64,000 nucleotides of DNA from Deminuibacter soli (GCF_003412455.1 NZ_QTJU01000001.1:124001-188000), one strand, 5' to 3'; shown: positions 54,501 through 62,957, numbered from the stretch's first letter. Numbers and translations: made by a program. The notes: a model not told the origin generated them from the letters alone.

Positions 54501-56269
54501 GATGTACAACCAGCCTGGTTAACAGCTACTATATAATAAGCGCCCGCACCAACACTTCTCGGATTTGACACTAAGTGTATGAGTGCTGCATCCAGGTAAT
54601 AATTAAATGTAAGGGCATTATCGCTGCCCGCTGTAACTTTTGTATCAGTGAGATCAATCGTTGCCGGTGCACATACATCAGCTGGGTTGTTAACCATCAG
54701 TGTTGGCTTGCTGTTAATGGTTACCGTAACCGGTGTTGCTGCTGATTTTTGTCCCTTGGCATCTGTAGCAACAATGTAATAAACACCGCTATTTACAACC
54801 GCCGGATTACTTACCCTAGCAGTAGTATCGCTGGTTGTATAATAAGTAAACTGAAGACCGGGACTGCTTCCTGCTGTTACAGCTGGCAGGGTTAAATCAC
54901 CCGTCGCCGGTGCACAAACGGCGATATTGTTGGTTTTAAGTACTATCGTTTCAGGAGGCGCCTCGGTTATAGTTACCGTCATCACACTACTCCAGCAACC
55001 GGTTGCCTTGCTGCTTGCTGTAAGATAGTAAATGCCCACAGGCGCATGTTTCGGATCAGGCACATGATCGCCAATCTGTGGCGCTTCATATAAAAACGAG
55101 AAGTAATTCAGATTAAGACTATCTGCACTGGTTCCTACAACTGCTGCGGAAGTCAGATCGGCCGTGCCACCTGCTATTACCGGTGCCGGATCGTTTACGG
55201 TAAATACTGGTTGAGGAATTATGGAGGCCACTATTGGCGTCATCACAGACTTACAGCCATTTTCATCCGTTCCCTGTATATAATAGGTGCCGGAGTTTTT
55301 CACGCTCCGGGGGTTTGCCTCTACGGTAACCTTATCAGAGTGATAATATTGATTGAACAATCGCTGATCATTTGTGCCTACACTATACACATTATAGGAA
55401 AGATCAACCGTATTAGGCGCACAAACAGGTGGCGGGTTGGCGATAAAAAGCAGTTTAGGAATGGGGTTAACGGTGGCTTCAACTGGTTTTACAGTTGAAC
55501 AGCCTGTTGCAACATCAGTTGCTTTGATGTAATAACTACCTGAATCTACTGCCTTTGCTGCGGCAGCCGAAAGCGGAAACTGCGCATCAACATCAGTCTC
55601 TGTGAAATACTGCAGCACCAGGTTTCCACTGCTTCCGTTGGTCACGGCAGGCGCCGTAAGATCTATTTTTGCCGGTGCACACACGGCCTGGTTATTCACG
55701 TTTAAATCCGGCTTACTGTTAATGGTAGCAACCACCGCAACGGGTGCAGAAGCACAACCCGTAGCCGGGTTGATTCCCTTAATATAATAAGTAGCAGCGG
55801 GTACAGCAGTTGCACTACCCAAAGGCATAGTAGCAGCCGCATCAGCGTAATAGGTATAAGCAAGCCCGGGATCACTGCCAGCTGTAACAGCAGGGGCGGT
55901 AAGATCAACCCGGTCAGGGGCGCATACAACTGCTGGATTAATAAGCACCTTGGGCTGGCTGTTTACGGTTACTTGTACAGGCAATAGCGCAGATGTAGCG
56001 CCCGTGGTTCTATTGGTGGCCTTGATATAATATTTTCCGGCATTCACCACGCTTGGGTTAGCCACGGGATTTACTCCAACCGCGTCAGTAAAATATTGAA
56101 AAACAAGTCCAGGATCACTGCCCGCAGTAATACTTGGATCTGTAAGATTGATCCTGTTGGGAGCACAAACAGGCGGCGGGTCGGTCACTACCAGGTTAGG
56201 AGCACCGGTTTGTGCCGATGCATTCAGGGCCACGCATAGCAGCGCGAGCCAATGTAAAAATCCTTTCAT
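51527..56269 (-). CDS. Giant T9SS type-B adhesin with 15 Ig-like repeats
   Basis: 1580 residues with a signal peptide (MKGFLHWLALLCVALNASAQ). Residues about 22-1250 are 15 tandem repeats of about 80 residues, each built as VCAP-x3-(I/V)DLT-x-x-A(V/I)TAGS-x5-L-x3-YY then D/N-P-x-x-V, YYI-x-A, TGC-x-S. Two more Ig-like modules (a Big-2-like one with WSSSDNTIAAVNENGVVKG and one with canonical Ig cysteines) and a short one precede the CHU_C domain (LMTPDGDGINDNLVI, VVDRSGRLVFQQTGYSN, DVYYFVLTVKG). The CHU_C domain directs T9SS type-B export. The gene is co-transcribed with the PorP/SprF gene. Some repeats lack one cysteine in a meaningful pattern (see findings). Confidence 0.93.
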   Translation of the reverse strand: MKGFLHWLALLCVALNASAQTGAPNLVVTDPPPVCAPNRINLTDPSITAGSDPGLVFQYFTDAVGVNPVANPSVVNAGKYYIKATNRTTGATSALLPVQVTVNSQPKVLINPAVVCAPDRVDLTAPAVTAGSDPGLAYTYYADAAATMPLGSATAVPAATYYIKGINPATGCASAPVAVVATINSKPDLNVNNQAVCAPAKIDLTAPAVTNGSSGNLVLQYFTETDVDAQFPLSAAAAKAVDSGSYYIKATDVATGCSTVKPVEATVNPIPKLLFIANPPPVCAPNTVDLSYNVYSVGTNDQRLFNQYYHSDKVTVEANPRSVKNSGTYYIQGTDENGCKSVMTPIVASIIPQPVFTVNDPAPVIAGGTADLTSAAVVGTSADSLNLNYFSFLYEAPQIGDHVPDPKHAPVGIYYLTASSKATGCWSSVMTVTITEAPPETIVLKTNNIAVCAPATGDLTLPAVTAGSSPGLQFTYYTTSDTTARVSNPAVVNSGVYYIVATDAKGQKSAATPVTVTINSKPTLMVNNPADVCAPATIDLTDTKVTAGSDNALTFNYYLDAALIHLVSNPRSVGAGAYYIVAVNQAGCTSDPKMVNANVNKVPVVVINRPAGMCAGITTDLTAPAITAGSEGGLIYSYYNFITGMTLSLSQAQAVDSGLYYITGVNPITGCAVQKSMEIWWLYTPTLVVNSPLIATGAGTADLTAPAVTAGTSDNATFAYYTDAALTHAVPDPTEVVAGTYYIVAANIDGCKSSPAIVQVTANSLVLKVNNPPAVCAPSTVDLTASAITQGSSPGLTFSYFTNAAASAAVPDPVHVTAGVYYIVATDPLSGAQKILPVTVAINPQPDLKVTNPAAVCAPAGIDLTAPAITAGSTGVLVYHYYMADKATVIPDPTKVAAGTYFIQSANQYGCTSNMLAVTAIINAKPVVAVTQPAVACAPYRIDLTATVTAGNSPDLSYRYFLADGVTIVPNPSAVAAGTYYIQGTNPKGCSSNMVSVTATINAQPTLVINNPAAVCAPNRVNLTAAAITAGSDAALAFSYYLNADGTMPVADPSRVLSGTYYIKAVSPATGCSTPLKPVIVLINAQPKLVINDPAAVCAPGLVDITAPAVTAGSDAGLSFSYYYDLVLNAPVANPQTLGSGTYYVVATNSATGCYSGSASVRVNVNPKPKVIAQAAAVCYPATINLTTPAVVQGSDNNLVFAYYTDMAGTYPVPAPASVAAGSYYIIGTNVSTGCSSDPQKIDAIVNELPAIAPVTGAGSVAVGASIPLYDQYAGGIWSSSDNTIAAVNENGVVKGISKGNAVVIYQITNTATGCMSQVNTQVNVTDSVQQPATPLAVKIQAQPGTAICTDKPVQFTAAVTGGAAVKYVWLKNGQQVASGNSYSAASAANGDRIACLVTNAAGDAFADSLQMIVFAKPAIQITGNSAINENEQTQLYVNGTGKVEWTPATGLSDASSASPKAAPAATTTYNISLTDAHGCVNTASFTVNVTPLLGKYNKLMTPDGDGINDNLVIAGLAAYPDNKLQVVDRSGRLVFQQTGYSNNWDGRVNGKSLPADVYYFVLTVKGEVKIKGSVVIIHN
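52520..56206 (-). repeat. Fifteen 80-residue Ig-like protein repeats
   Basis: Repeat unit of about 240 bp encoded 15 times in tandem. DNA divergence between units is substantial, while the protein consensus (VCAP, DLTAP, AGS, YYI, TGC) holds. Repeats 5 and 9 lack the first Cys, and repeats 1, 6 and 10 lack the second. Confidence 0.85.
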
Positions 56270-56449
56270 AGAATATTTCTAAGGTTAGGGTTAAAAATTC
56301 TTTCCGGAGCTAAAACTAGGATGCTGTTATCAACTTATTGCATAAACACATATAATTATTTTTCCCTCCGTGTTTTTGTTCACTCCTGCACCCCGCGCTT
56401 TCCCCGGAACAGTATTTGAATAACAAACAACTGTGGAAAAACCTGTGTA

Positions 56450-57250
56450 ATGAGTAAAGAATTGAAAACATCCGGCAAATACCTGCTGTCTGCCAGGGCA
56501 GATAAGTTCTTCCTGAGCCTGTACCAGGTGTACCGGTTTCTGCTGCTTTTTTTCAAAGAGGCCCTGCTGCCGCCGTACGAATGGAAGGAGGTGATACGGC
56601 AATGCTACAATGTGGGGTACAAATCCCTGCCCCTTATTTCATTAACCGGTTTTATCACCGGCATTGTGTTTACCAAGCAATCACGCCCCTCACTGGCCGA
56701 ATTTGGCGCCACTTCCTGGCTGCCTTCACTCATTGCCATTGCCATTATCCGCGCGCTGGCACCACTGGTTACGGCGCTTATAGCGGCAGGTAAAGTAGGC
56801 TCTAATATGGGTGCAGAGCTGGGTTCTATGCGGGTAACCGAACAGATAGATGCCATGGAAGTATCTGCCACCAATCCCTTTAAATTCCTGGTGGTGACCC
56901 GTATACAGGCTACCACGCTCATGATACCCATACTCATGATGTATACTGCTTTTGTGGGCTTAATAGGCTCGTACCTGAATATACATGCCAATGAACTCAC
57001 CAGTTTCAAGGCATTTTTCCAGAGCGCATTTGTGACCATTACGTTCCGCGACTTCTTTATTTCCTCCCTAAAGGCACTGGTGTATGGCTTTACCATCGGC
57101 GCCACCGGTTGCTTCCAGGGTTATTATGCCACGCAGGGTACACAGGGCGTGGGCCGCGCCGCAAACTGGGCAGTAGTGGTATCCATGTTCCTGATTTTTG
57201 TGGAAGAAATTACCATTGTCCAGATTTTTAACTCCATCCGCACCGGCTAA
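56450..57250 (+). CDS. mlaE: MlaE-family ABC permease
   Basis: 266 residues with about six membrane segments and the family core: APLVTALIAAGKVGSNMGAELGSMRVTEQIDAMEVSATNP, then VTRIQATTLMIPIL. It forms the inner-membrane channel of the Mla-type phospholipid transporter with MlaF and MlaD, which follow directly. Its TAA stop overlaps the ATG of mlaF by one base (TAATG). The N-terminal 60 residues are soluble and basic. A second MlaE without partners is at 9570-10310. Confidence 0.93.
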   Translation: MSKELKTSGKYLLSARADKFFLSLYQVYRFLLLFFKEALLPPYEWKEVIRQCYNVGYKSLPLISLTGFITGIVFTKQSRPSLAEFGATSWLPSLIAIAIIRALAPLVTALIAAGKVGSNMGAELGSMRVTEQIDAMEVSATNPFKFLVVTRIQATTLMIPILMMYTAFVGLIGSYLNIHANELTSFKAFFQSAFVTITFRDFFISSLKALVYGFTIGATGCFQGYYATQGTQGVGRAANWAVVVSMFLIFVEEITIVQIFNSIRTG

Positions 57251-58044
57251 TGATAAAACAACCTGTACATATTGATGAAAGCGATGTGGTGATACGCCTG
57301 CGCAGCCTGGAGAAATCATTCGGCAACCTGCACGTGCTCCGTGGTATCGATCTCGACGTGCACAAAGGCGAGAATGTGGTAGTGCTGGGCCGCTCGGGCA
57401 CCGGCAAATCGGTGCTCATCAAAATAATCTCCGGTTTGCTGAAAGCCGATGCGGGCGAGGTATGGGTGCTGGGTGAAGACATGAATGCCATCAATCCCAA
57501 AAGCCTGCGGGCATTGCGCCTGAAAATTGGCTTCTCGTTCCAGAACAGTGCCCTGTACGATAGTATGACCATTAAGGAAAACCTGGAATTCCCGCTGGTG
57601 CGCAATAAAAAGCACTTAACGAGAAAGGAAATAAACCTGGCTGTAGAAAAAGTACTCGATGATGTTGGCCTGCTGCAAACCCTGCGGCAAATGCCTGCGG
57701 AACTTTCGGGCGGGCAGCGTAAACGCGTAGGTATTGCACGCACACTGATACTGCAACCGGAGATTATGTTATACGATGAACCCACCGCAGGCCTCGACCC
57801 TATTACCAGTACAGACATCAACAACCTGATTAATGAAGTACAGCAACAATACGGCACCAGCTCTATTATTATTACACACGATTTAACCTGCGCCAAAACC
57901 ACCGGCGATCGTATTGCGATGATGGTGGAAGGCAGGTTTATTCAACAGGGAAGCTTTGAAACGATCTTCGAATCAAACGACCCTACGGTAACCAGTTTTT
58001 ATCAATACAACTTTATCAATGGCGATGAAACCAATCAAAAATAA
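57250..58044 (+). CDS. mlaF: MlaF-type ABC ATPase
   Basis: 264 residues, cytoplasmic. Walker A is GRSGTGKS, the signature AELSGGQRKRV, Walker B MLYDEPTAGLD and the switch IITHDL. SFQNSALYDSMT is the Q-loop with the tract typical of the MlaF group. It powers lipid movement by the neighbouring permease. The start overlaps mlaE by one base and its end overlaps the MCE gene by 26 bp, so the three subunits are made together. Confidence 0.95.
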   Translation: MIKQPVHIDESDVVIRLRSLEKSFGNLHVLRGIDLDVHKGENVVVLGRSGTGKSVLIKIISGLLKADAGEVWVLGEDMNAINPKSLRALRLKIGFSFQNSALYDSMTIKENLEFPLVRNKKHLTRKEINLAVEKVLDDVGLLQTLRQMPAELSGGQRKRVGIARTLILQPEIMLYDEPTAGLDPITSTDINNLINEVQQQYGTSSIIITHDLTCAKTTGDRIAMMVEGRFIQQGSFETIFESNDPTVTSFYQYNFINGDETNQK

Positions 58045-59020
58045 CCGGCCGGTAGTGGTGGGCATCTTTATATTCCTGGGCCTGGCCATTTTTCTGGCAG
58101 GTGTGTTTACGCTGGGCGGACAAAAGAAATCGTTTGCCAAATCCATTACGGTGAAAGCTGTGTTCAATGATGTATCCGGACTGCAATCGGGCAGCAATAT
58201 CTGGTATGCAGGTGTTAAAATAGGCACCGTGCAGAAAGTGACCATTACAGGCGATGCGCGTGTAGAAGTAACCATGCACATACTCAAAACACAAACCGGC
58301 TTTGTTCGCAAAGATGCACGCGCCAAAATAGGCTCTGAAGGATTGATTGGCAACAAGCTCATTATAATTGCAGGTGGTACGGAACAGGCCGGGCCGGTAA
58401 ATGAAGGTGACCAGCTGCAAACAGATATGGCTTTGAGTACAGACGATATCATGTCTACCCTGCAGCAAAACAACAAAAACCTGCTGGCCATTACCGGCAC
58501 TTTCAAAAACATCAGCAAACAGATAGAAGACGGCAAGGGCACACTGGGCCAGCTATTGCGCGATTCAACAATGATCATGAGCATACGCAGTTCGCTTGCC
58601 AATTTTAAACAGGCATCCAGCACGGCAAACATGGCGGTCGCACATTTAAATGAATACACAACGCAGTTCCACAACAAAGGTACTTTGCTGAACGAGCTGG
58701 TGACCGATACCACCACTTATGCCATTCTGCAAAATACCGCCACACAGCTGCGGGCCGCAGCCAGCAATGCAGATGATTTTACCAACAACCTCTATTATCT
58801 CAGTGAAACCATGAAACATTCCAACAATTCACTGGGTGTGCTGCTGCGCGATACCGCTGCTGCCAACAACCTGCGCAGCACTATTTACAACCTGCGCACC
58901 AGCAGCGAAAAGCTGGATGAGGACCTGGAGGCAGCACAGCACAACTTTTTACTGCGTGGTTATTTCCGTAAAAAAGAGAAAGCGGAAGAGAAAGAGCGAA
59001 AAAAACAGGGGCAACAATAA
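58019..59020 (+). CDS. mlaD: MCE-domain (MlaD-like) lipid-binding protein
   Basis: 333 residues. One N-terminal membrane anchor (about 11-30, VVVGIFIFLGLAIFLAGVFTL) and then the MCE domain (about 38-120: KAVFNDVSGLQSGSNIWYAGVKIGTVQKV, GSEGLIGNKLIII). The long C-terminal part is helical and Lys/Glu-rich at the very end. MCE domains form periplasmic hexameric rings that hand lipids to the permease. An ATG two codons later (58025) is equally possible. Third gene of mlaE-mlaF-mlaD. Confidence 0.92.
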   Translation: MAMKPIKNNRPVVVGIFIFLGLAIFLAGVFTLGGQKKSFAKSITVKAVFNDVSGLQSGSNIWYAGVKIGTVQKVTITGDARVEVTMHILKTQTGFVRKDARAKIGSEGLIGNKLIIIAGGTEQAGPVNEGDQLQTDMALSTDDIMSTLQQNNKNLLAITGTFKNISKQIEDGKGTLGQLLRDSTMIMSIRSSLANFKQASSTANMAVAHLNEYTTQFHNKGTLLNELVTDTTTYAILQNTATQLRAAASNADDFTNNLYYLSETMKHSNNSLGVLLRDTAAANNLRSTIYNLRTSSEKLDEDLEAAQHNFLLRGYFRKKEKAEEKERKKQGQQ

Positions 59021-59053
59021 CATTCCCCTGCATATACAAAAATGCCGGTACCG

Positions 59054-59680
59054 TTAAATATGATCAATACGTATCCATTCCATACCGGCTGCAATGGCGG
59101 CTTTTACGCCGGGTTCACCATCTTCAAACACCATGCACTTGCCGGGTGGCACCTGCAGTTGCTCGGCTGCAGATAAAAACGGATCGGGCCAGGGTTTGCC
59201 ATGCGGTGTTTCACCTGCACATACCAGCACTTCAACCAGTTGCCGGATGCCCAGTACCTGCAATGTTTTTTCAATAGCAGGCCGTGTACCTCCCGAAACA
59301 ACACCAATCTTTACCTTGCCTGCGTGTGCGATCAAATGCTCCACTACAAAATCAACCGGTTTTATCTTTTCGATGTATTCTTCAAAGAATAATTTCGATT
59401 TCAGATCCTCAAACTCCTGCGGATCGAATTTGGTTTTATACCGTTCACTAATGGCAGCTGCTACCTTTGAAATAGGCCAGCCCGCCAGTTCATCAATAAT
59501 AGCATCATCCAGCTCAATGCCGTAACTGGCGGCTACTGCTACATAAGTGGCCTTGTGTGCATCCATATTGTCGGCCAGCGTACCATCGCAGTCATATAAA
59601 AAAGCTCTGTAATCGCCCTGCGTTAAACTGCAGAGCTTTTCGTATTTCACAGCGGCGATGTTGAGTTGATCGGGGGTCAT
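59054..59680 (-). CDS. HAD-superfamily phosphatase (beta-phosphoglucomutase-like)
   Basis: 208 residues from the ATG at 59680 (MTPDQLNIAAVKYEKL); the longer frame starting at 59749 overlaps the upstream hydrolase gene. Motif I is FLYDCDGTLADN, motif II IGVVSGGTRPA, motif III region GKPWPDPFL and motif IV VFEDGEPGVKAAIAAGM. A helical cap sits between I and II. Activity on a sugar phosphate or phosphoglycolate is likely; which one is not determinable. TAAATTTG on the minus strand (59699-59706) is a full -7 match, 18 bases upstream. Confidence 0.9.
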   Translation of the reverse strand: MTPDQLNIAAVKYEKLCSLTQGDYRAFLYDCDGTLADNMDAHKATYVAVAASYGIELDDAIIDELAGWPISKVAAAISERYKTKFDPQEFEDLKSKLFFEEYIEKIKPVDFVVEHLIAHAGKVKIGVVSGGTRPAIEKTLQVLGIRQLVEVLVCAGETPHGKPWPDPFLSAAEQLQVPPGKCMVFEDGEPGVKAAIAAGMEWIRIDHI

Positions 59681-59724
59681 AAACAAAAATTGTTGCGGCA
59701 AATTTACTGATCCTGCCGCCTTCT

Positions 59725-60633
59725 TTAATTGGTGAGCACATAATTCCACACCTGTACAAAACGCGGGTCTAAGGTAGAGCCATGATGGTCTTTGGTATCC
59801 AGGTCATTGATCAATATATGCGGATGCCCTTTTACTGCTTCGCCGGGTAAAACAAACAGGCTGTCTGGTGCATTGGTTTGCATAATCACTTTTGCATTGG
59901 CCAGCTGGTATTGCATGTTAAAAGGATCCTGCCTGTTCAGGAAAGCGTAATAACTGCTAACCGGTGTTACGCCCTGCTGCTGTTGCCAGCCGGCGGGTTG
60001 TGAAAAATGCACGAGGTAATCCTGCGGACCGGATAACATCAGTACTTTATATACCGGGAACAGTTTGCCCAGGTAAGCCGCATGCCCTGCACCCTGCGAG
60101 TGGCCAACAGTAATAATATTCTCCCACTTAGGATGCCCGTTTTCCAGGAATGTACGCCAGTTGCCTTTTGCATCGTTTGCTGCAAGGTATTGCAGCAGTT
60201 TTGTTACGCGGTTAACAATGCTGTTGGCCGAATCTACTTCAACCAGGCTGCTTACCGGTGTGCCCAGTATAATTTCCCGCCTGAAAAGATCAAAGCAGTC
60301 ATTATCCGTACTATTGCTGCAAACCGTTGTGATCACCGTATTTTTGTAGTCGATGCTGATAACATGATAACCCATGGCTGCCACACTGCTGTCGAACACA
60401 CGGCAACCTGCAGCAGTGCCGTTGGTACCGGGAATCATCAGCACCAGTTTGTTTTGCTGCGGTACATCCGCACTGTACATGGCCAGGTGTGCACCGTGAA
60501 CGGTTTGTATACCGGGCGCTGTAGCGGCCGGGTCAACCGTTACTGCAACAGGCTGAGCCACCGTACTGCCGCAGAAAAACAATAAAAACAGGAGTGAATA
60601 ACCGAATAAATTGCCGCGCTGAAGGAGTTTCAT
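59725..60633 (-). CDS. Secreted alpha/beta-hydrolase-like protein
   Basis: 302 residues with a signal peptide (about 26 residues, FGYSLLFLLFFCGSTVAQ). The core has KLVLMIPGTNGTAAG (oxyanion region), TVGHSQGAGHAAYLG (Ser nucleophile) and GHPHILINDLDTKDHHGSTL towards the end, where His could complete the triad. Several Cys around residues 77-113 could form a disulfide. I am unsure of the family; it resembles the BPSS1187-type group. Substrate unknown. The HAD gene follows 44 bp after its stop on the same strand. Confidence 0.78.
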   Translation of the reverse strand: MKLLQRGNLFGYSLLFLLFFCGSTVAQPVAVTVDPAATAPGIQTVHGAHLAMYSADVPQQNKLVLMIPGTNGTAAGCRVFDSSVAAMGYHVISIDYKNTVITTVCSNSTDNDCFDLFRREIILGTPVSSLVEVDSANSIVNRVTKLLQYLAANDAKGNWRTFLENGHPKWENIITVGHSQGAGHAAYLGKLFPVYKVLMLSGPQDYLVHFSQPAGWQQQQGVTPVSSYYAFLNRQDPFNMQYQLANAKVIMQTNAPDSLFVLPGEAVKGHPHILINDLDTKDHHGSTLDPRFVQVWNYVLTN

Positions 60634-60717
60634 CTGTTTTTGTTTACAATTTAACTTTATTTCGCTTTATGTGTCTTAGAACCATATCGCCTTTTTATCG
60701 AATAATACCGGCCTGTT

Positions 60718-61626
60718 ATGAAGCTGATTTCCTTTAAAGATAGCCGGAGGCTGTTAAATGATGCACTGCAACTGTTATTGAAAAACGATCCCCTGCGACT
60801 GGCAGGCGCCACTTCTTTTTTCAGCACTTTTGCGCTGCCCCCGATATTACTGATCCTTATTCAACTCATGGGGCTCATGTTCAACCGCCGTGAAATGGGC
60901 CGCAACCTGGTACAGCGTCTTTCATCGGTTGTTGGCCAGGACAGTGTGCAACCCATCATCAATGCCATCCGCGGTTTCAGGGGACTGGCACAAAGCTGGC
61001 CTGTAGCCATTTTCGGGTCGTTGTTTATGCTGTTTGTAGCTACTACCCTGTTCAAAATTATCAAAAGCTCGTTTAACCAGTTGTGGATGATACGCATGGC
61101 TGCCGGTAAGGAAAACATACGCTCCGTATTGTTCAGCCGCCTGCGCTCCCTGCTGGTTATTGTTGTTGCAGGTGTATTGTTTTTGGCCAGCCTGCTCATA
61201 GAAAGCATGCAAACCCTGCTGGGCAACTATCTCTCAGAAAGCTGGCCCGGCATTGCTTCTGTTTTCAACGTAGCATTCACACAATTATTGTCTTTACTGG
61301 TGGTTACTGCCTGGTTTACCGTATTGTTCCGTTACCTGCCCGATGGACGGCCCACCTGGCGCATTGCGCTTACCGGTGCTTTTATCACCAGCATTTTGTT
61401 CAACACCGGCAAAGTGGTATTACACGTGGCACTCCCCGGCAGCAACCTGGGCGTGTTGTACGGCACCTCTACCTCGGTGGTGTTGCTGCTGCTGTTTGTG
61501 TTTTATTCTTCCATCATCCTCTATTTCGGTGCAGCCTTCACCAAGGTATACAGCGATTACATGAAAAAACCCATACAACCCCTGACCAATGCATTGTATT
61601 ACACCATGTCGGATGTAGCAGGATAA
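60718..61626 (+). CDS. YihY/BrkB-family membrane protein
   Basis: 302 residues with about six membrane segments. LLKNDPLRLAGATSFFSTFALPPILLIL, GSLFMLFVATTLFKIIKSSFNQLWMI, VTAWFTVLFRYLPDGRPTWRIALTGA and LYGTSTSVVLLLLFVFYSSIILYFGAAF are the conserved blocks of the BrkB/YihY family. The family was once annotated as RNase BN in error. Function unproven; an inner-membrane location is clear. Divergent from the hydrolase gene. Confidence 0.92.
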   Translation: MKLISFKDSRRLLNDALQLLLKNDPLRLAGATSFFSTFALPPILLILIQLMGLMFNRREMGRNLVQRLSSVVGQDSVQPIINAIRGFRGLAQSWPVAIFGSLFMLFVATTLFKIIKSSFNQLWMIRMAAGKENIRSVLFSRLRSLLVIVVAGVLFLASLLIESMQTLLGNYLSESWPGIASVFNVAFTQLLSLLVVTAWFTVLFRYLPDGRPTWRIALTGAFITSILFNTGKVVLHVALPGSNLGVLYGTSTSVVLLLLFVFYSSIILYFGAAFTKVYSDYMKKPIQPLTNALYYTMSDVAG

Positions 61627-61766
61627 TAAAAGGCATCAAGAATCGACAATCGACAGTCGGGATAATCTAAGCGAGTATTCATATTACTGAGACAATGGTT
61701 GGTTGCAGGGACACAACCAACAGCAGGCAGCTAACCGCTATCCGCTAAAACCTGCCAGCTATTTTC

Positions 61767-61774
61767 TATCTTTG
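61767..61774 (+). promoter_or_regulatory. -7 box of the YbaB gene
   Basis: TATCTTTG is a full match to TAnnTTTG, 18 bases before the ATG at 61793. No clear -33 box at the usual distance. Confidence 0.55.
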
Positions 61775-61792
61775 CACCATAAACAATCAAGT

Positions 61793-62104
61793 ATGTTCGG
61801 AGACTTAATGGGAAAACTGCAGGAAGCGCAAAGCAAAATGCAGGATGTGAAAAACAGCCTGTCAGGCATACAGGTGCAGGGCGAAGCAGGAAACGGTGCT
61901 GTAAAAGTAACAGCCACTGCAGGCAAACAAATTCAGCATATTGAAATAGCCGATGCATTGTTAAGCCCTGAAAACAAACAGGAACTGGAAGACCTGCTGA
62001 TTACCGCGCTCAACCGCGCTATCGACAAAGCAGAAACTGTTGCTGAAAATGAAATGAAAAATGCTGCCGGCGGTATGCTGGGCGGCCTTGGCCTCGGCTT
62101 ATAA
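61793..62104 (+). CDS. YbaB/EbfC-family nucleoid-associated protein
   Basis: 103 residues from ATG 61793 (MFGDLMGKLQEAQSKMQDVK); the longer frame adds 30 residues of upstream filler. Two amphipathic helices flank a central sheet: VQGEAGNGAVKVTATAGKQI is the conserved strand block, and the tail is Gly-rich (AAGGMLGGLGLGL). Family members are small DNA-binding homodimers associated with the nucleoid and usually lie near recR/dnaX; that context is absent here. Confidence 0.93.
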   Translation: MFGDLMGKLQEAQSKMQDVKNSLSGIQVQGEAGNGAVKVTATAGKQIQHIEIADALLSPENKQELEDLLITALNRAIDKAETVAENEMKNAAGGMLGGLGLGL

Positions 62105-62118
62105 ACAGTTTACATAAA

Positions 62119-62151
62119 AGAGGCCGTCCCGGTTTAGCAGGGACGGCCTCT
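62119..62151. terminator. Hairpin between convergent genes
   Basis: AGAGGCCGTCCC and GGGACGGCCTCT (12 bp, 9-nt loop). No T run follows, so its efficiency is uncertain. Confidence 0.6.
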
Positions 62152-62174
62152 CCTGTTATATACATACAGGTGTT

Positions 62175-62945
62175 TTATTTAGTGCTCCATTTAAACTTGC
62201 GTATGCCAATGGCCGACAGCAACACAGCATAACCAAATGTAAGCAGCAGGGCATTGGTGCAATCCATGTTCCAGGTTCCGGGTTCCATGGATGCCAGCAG
62301 AATGCGTTTAACACAACCATAGGGCGACCATTTAACGATGTTGTTCACCAGTTTTACAGTACCCGACGCCTGCTCGTCCAGCGCGCTGAAATCGCTGAAC
62401 ATGCCTACCATTATAAATAAAAAGTATACCAGCCTGGTAGTAGAGTTTACTGTTTCCGGGTTCTTGATAAGCCCCACAATTACCTGCCCCAATCCAAGAT
62501 ACACAGCGCCGCCTGCTATGGCAGCCAAGAAGGCCAGTGCATAACCGGCCGGCGTAATACTTACATGATCAACATAAAAACCGGCGATAAACACAAGTAT
62601 AGTCAGCAGCAATATCATGGCCAGCTGCACAGAGAGCCTGCTCACCATGATGGTCCATGAAGGCACGGGCGATACGCGCAGGCGCTGAAACACGCCTTTC
62701 TCCCGGTCACGCGCAATGCTGTTGGAGTAACCCATCAGGCCAATAGCCATCAAACCGATAGTAATACAGGTAGAAAAAGCAAAGGCTGCGCCTATTTTGT
62801 TGATGATGCCCTGCCAGGAAACAAGAATCACAACCGGCACCAGCAATATCAGCATAAACGATTTGCGGTTACGCCATTGCGTGGTAAAATCTGCCCGCAT
62901 CAGTGCAGACAGCGCTTCAGACGTTTTAGGTATATTGGTTTGCAT
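62175..62945 (-). CDS. ABC-2 type exporter permease
   Basis: 256 residues with about six membrane segments. RADFTTQWRNRKSFMLILLVPVVILVSW is the cytoplasmic start and first helix of ABC-2 permeases. SIARDREKGVFQRLRVSPVPSWTIMVSRLSVQ is the EKG-type coupling helix typical of the daunorubicin/DrrB-like group. It works with the ATPase encoded 12 bp upstream. Substrate unknown. It ends near the hairpin at 62119-62151. Confidence 0.92.
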   Translation of the reverse strand: MQTNIPKTSEALSALMRADFTTQWRNRKSFMLILLVPVVILVSWQGIINKIGAAFAFSTCITIGLMAIGLMGYSNSIARDREKGVFQRLRVSPVPSWTIMVSRLSVQLAMILLLTILVFIAGFYVDHVSITPAGYALAFLAAIAGGAVYLGLGQVIVGLIKNPETVNSTTRLVYFLFIMVGMFSDFSALDEQASGTVKLVNNIVKWSPYGCVKRILLASMEPGTWNMDCTNALLLTFGYAVLLSAIGIRKFKWSTK

Positions 62946-62957
62946 GTTTGTGTTGTT

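Noticed and set aside
56330-56602. 90-codon minus frame between the adhesin and mlaE
   Set aside because: Overlaps the start of mlaE antisense, no motif, no supporting start signal.
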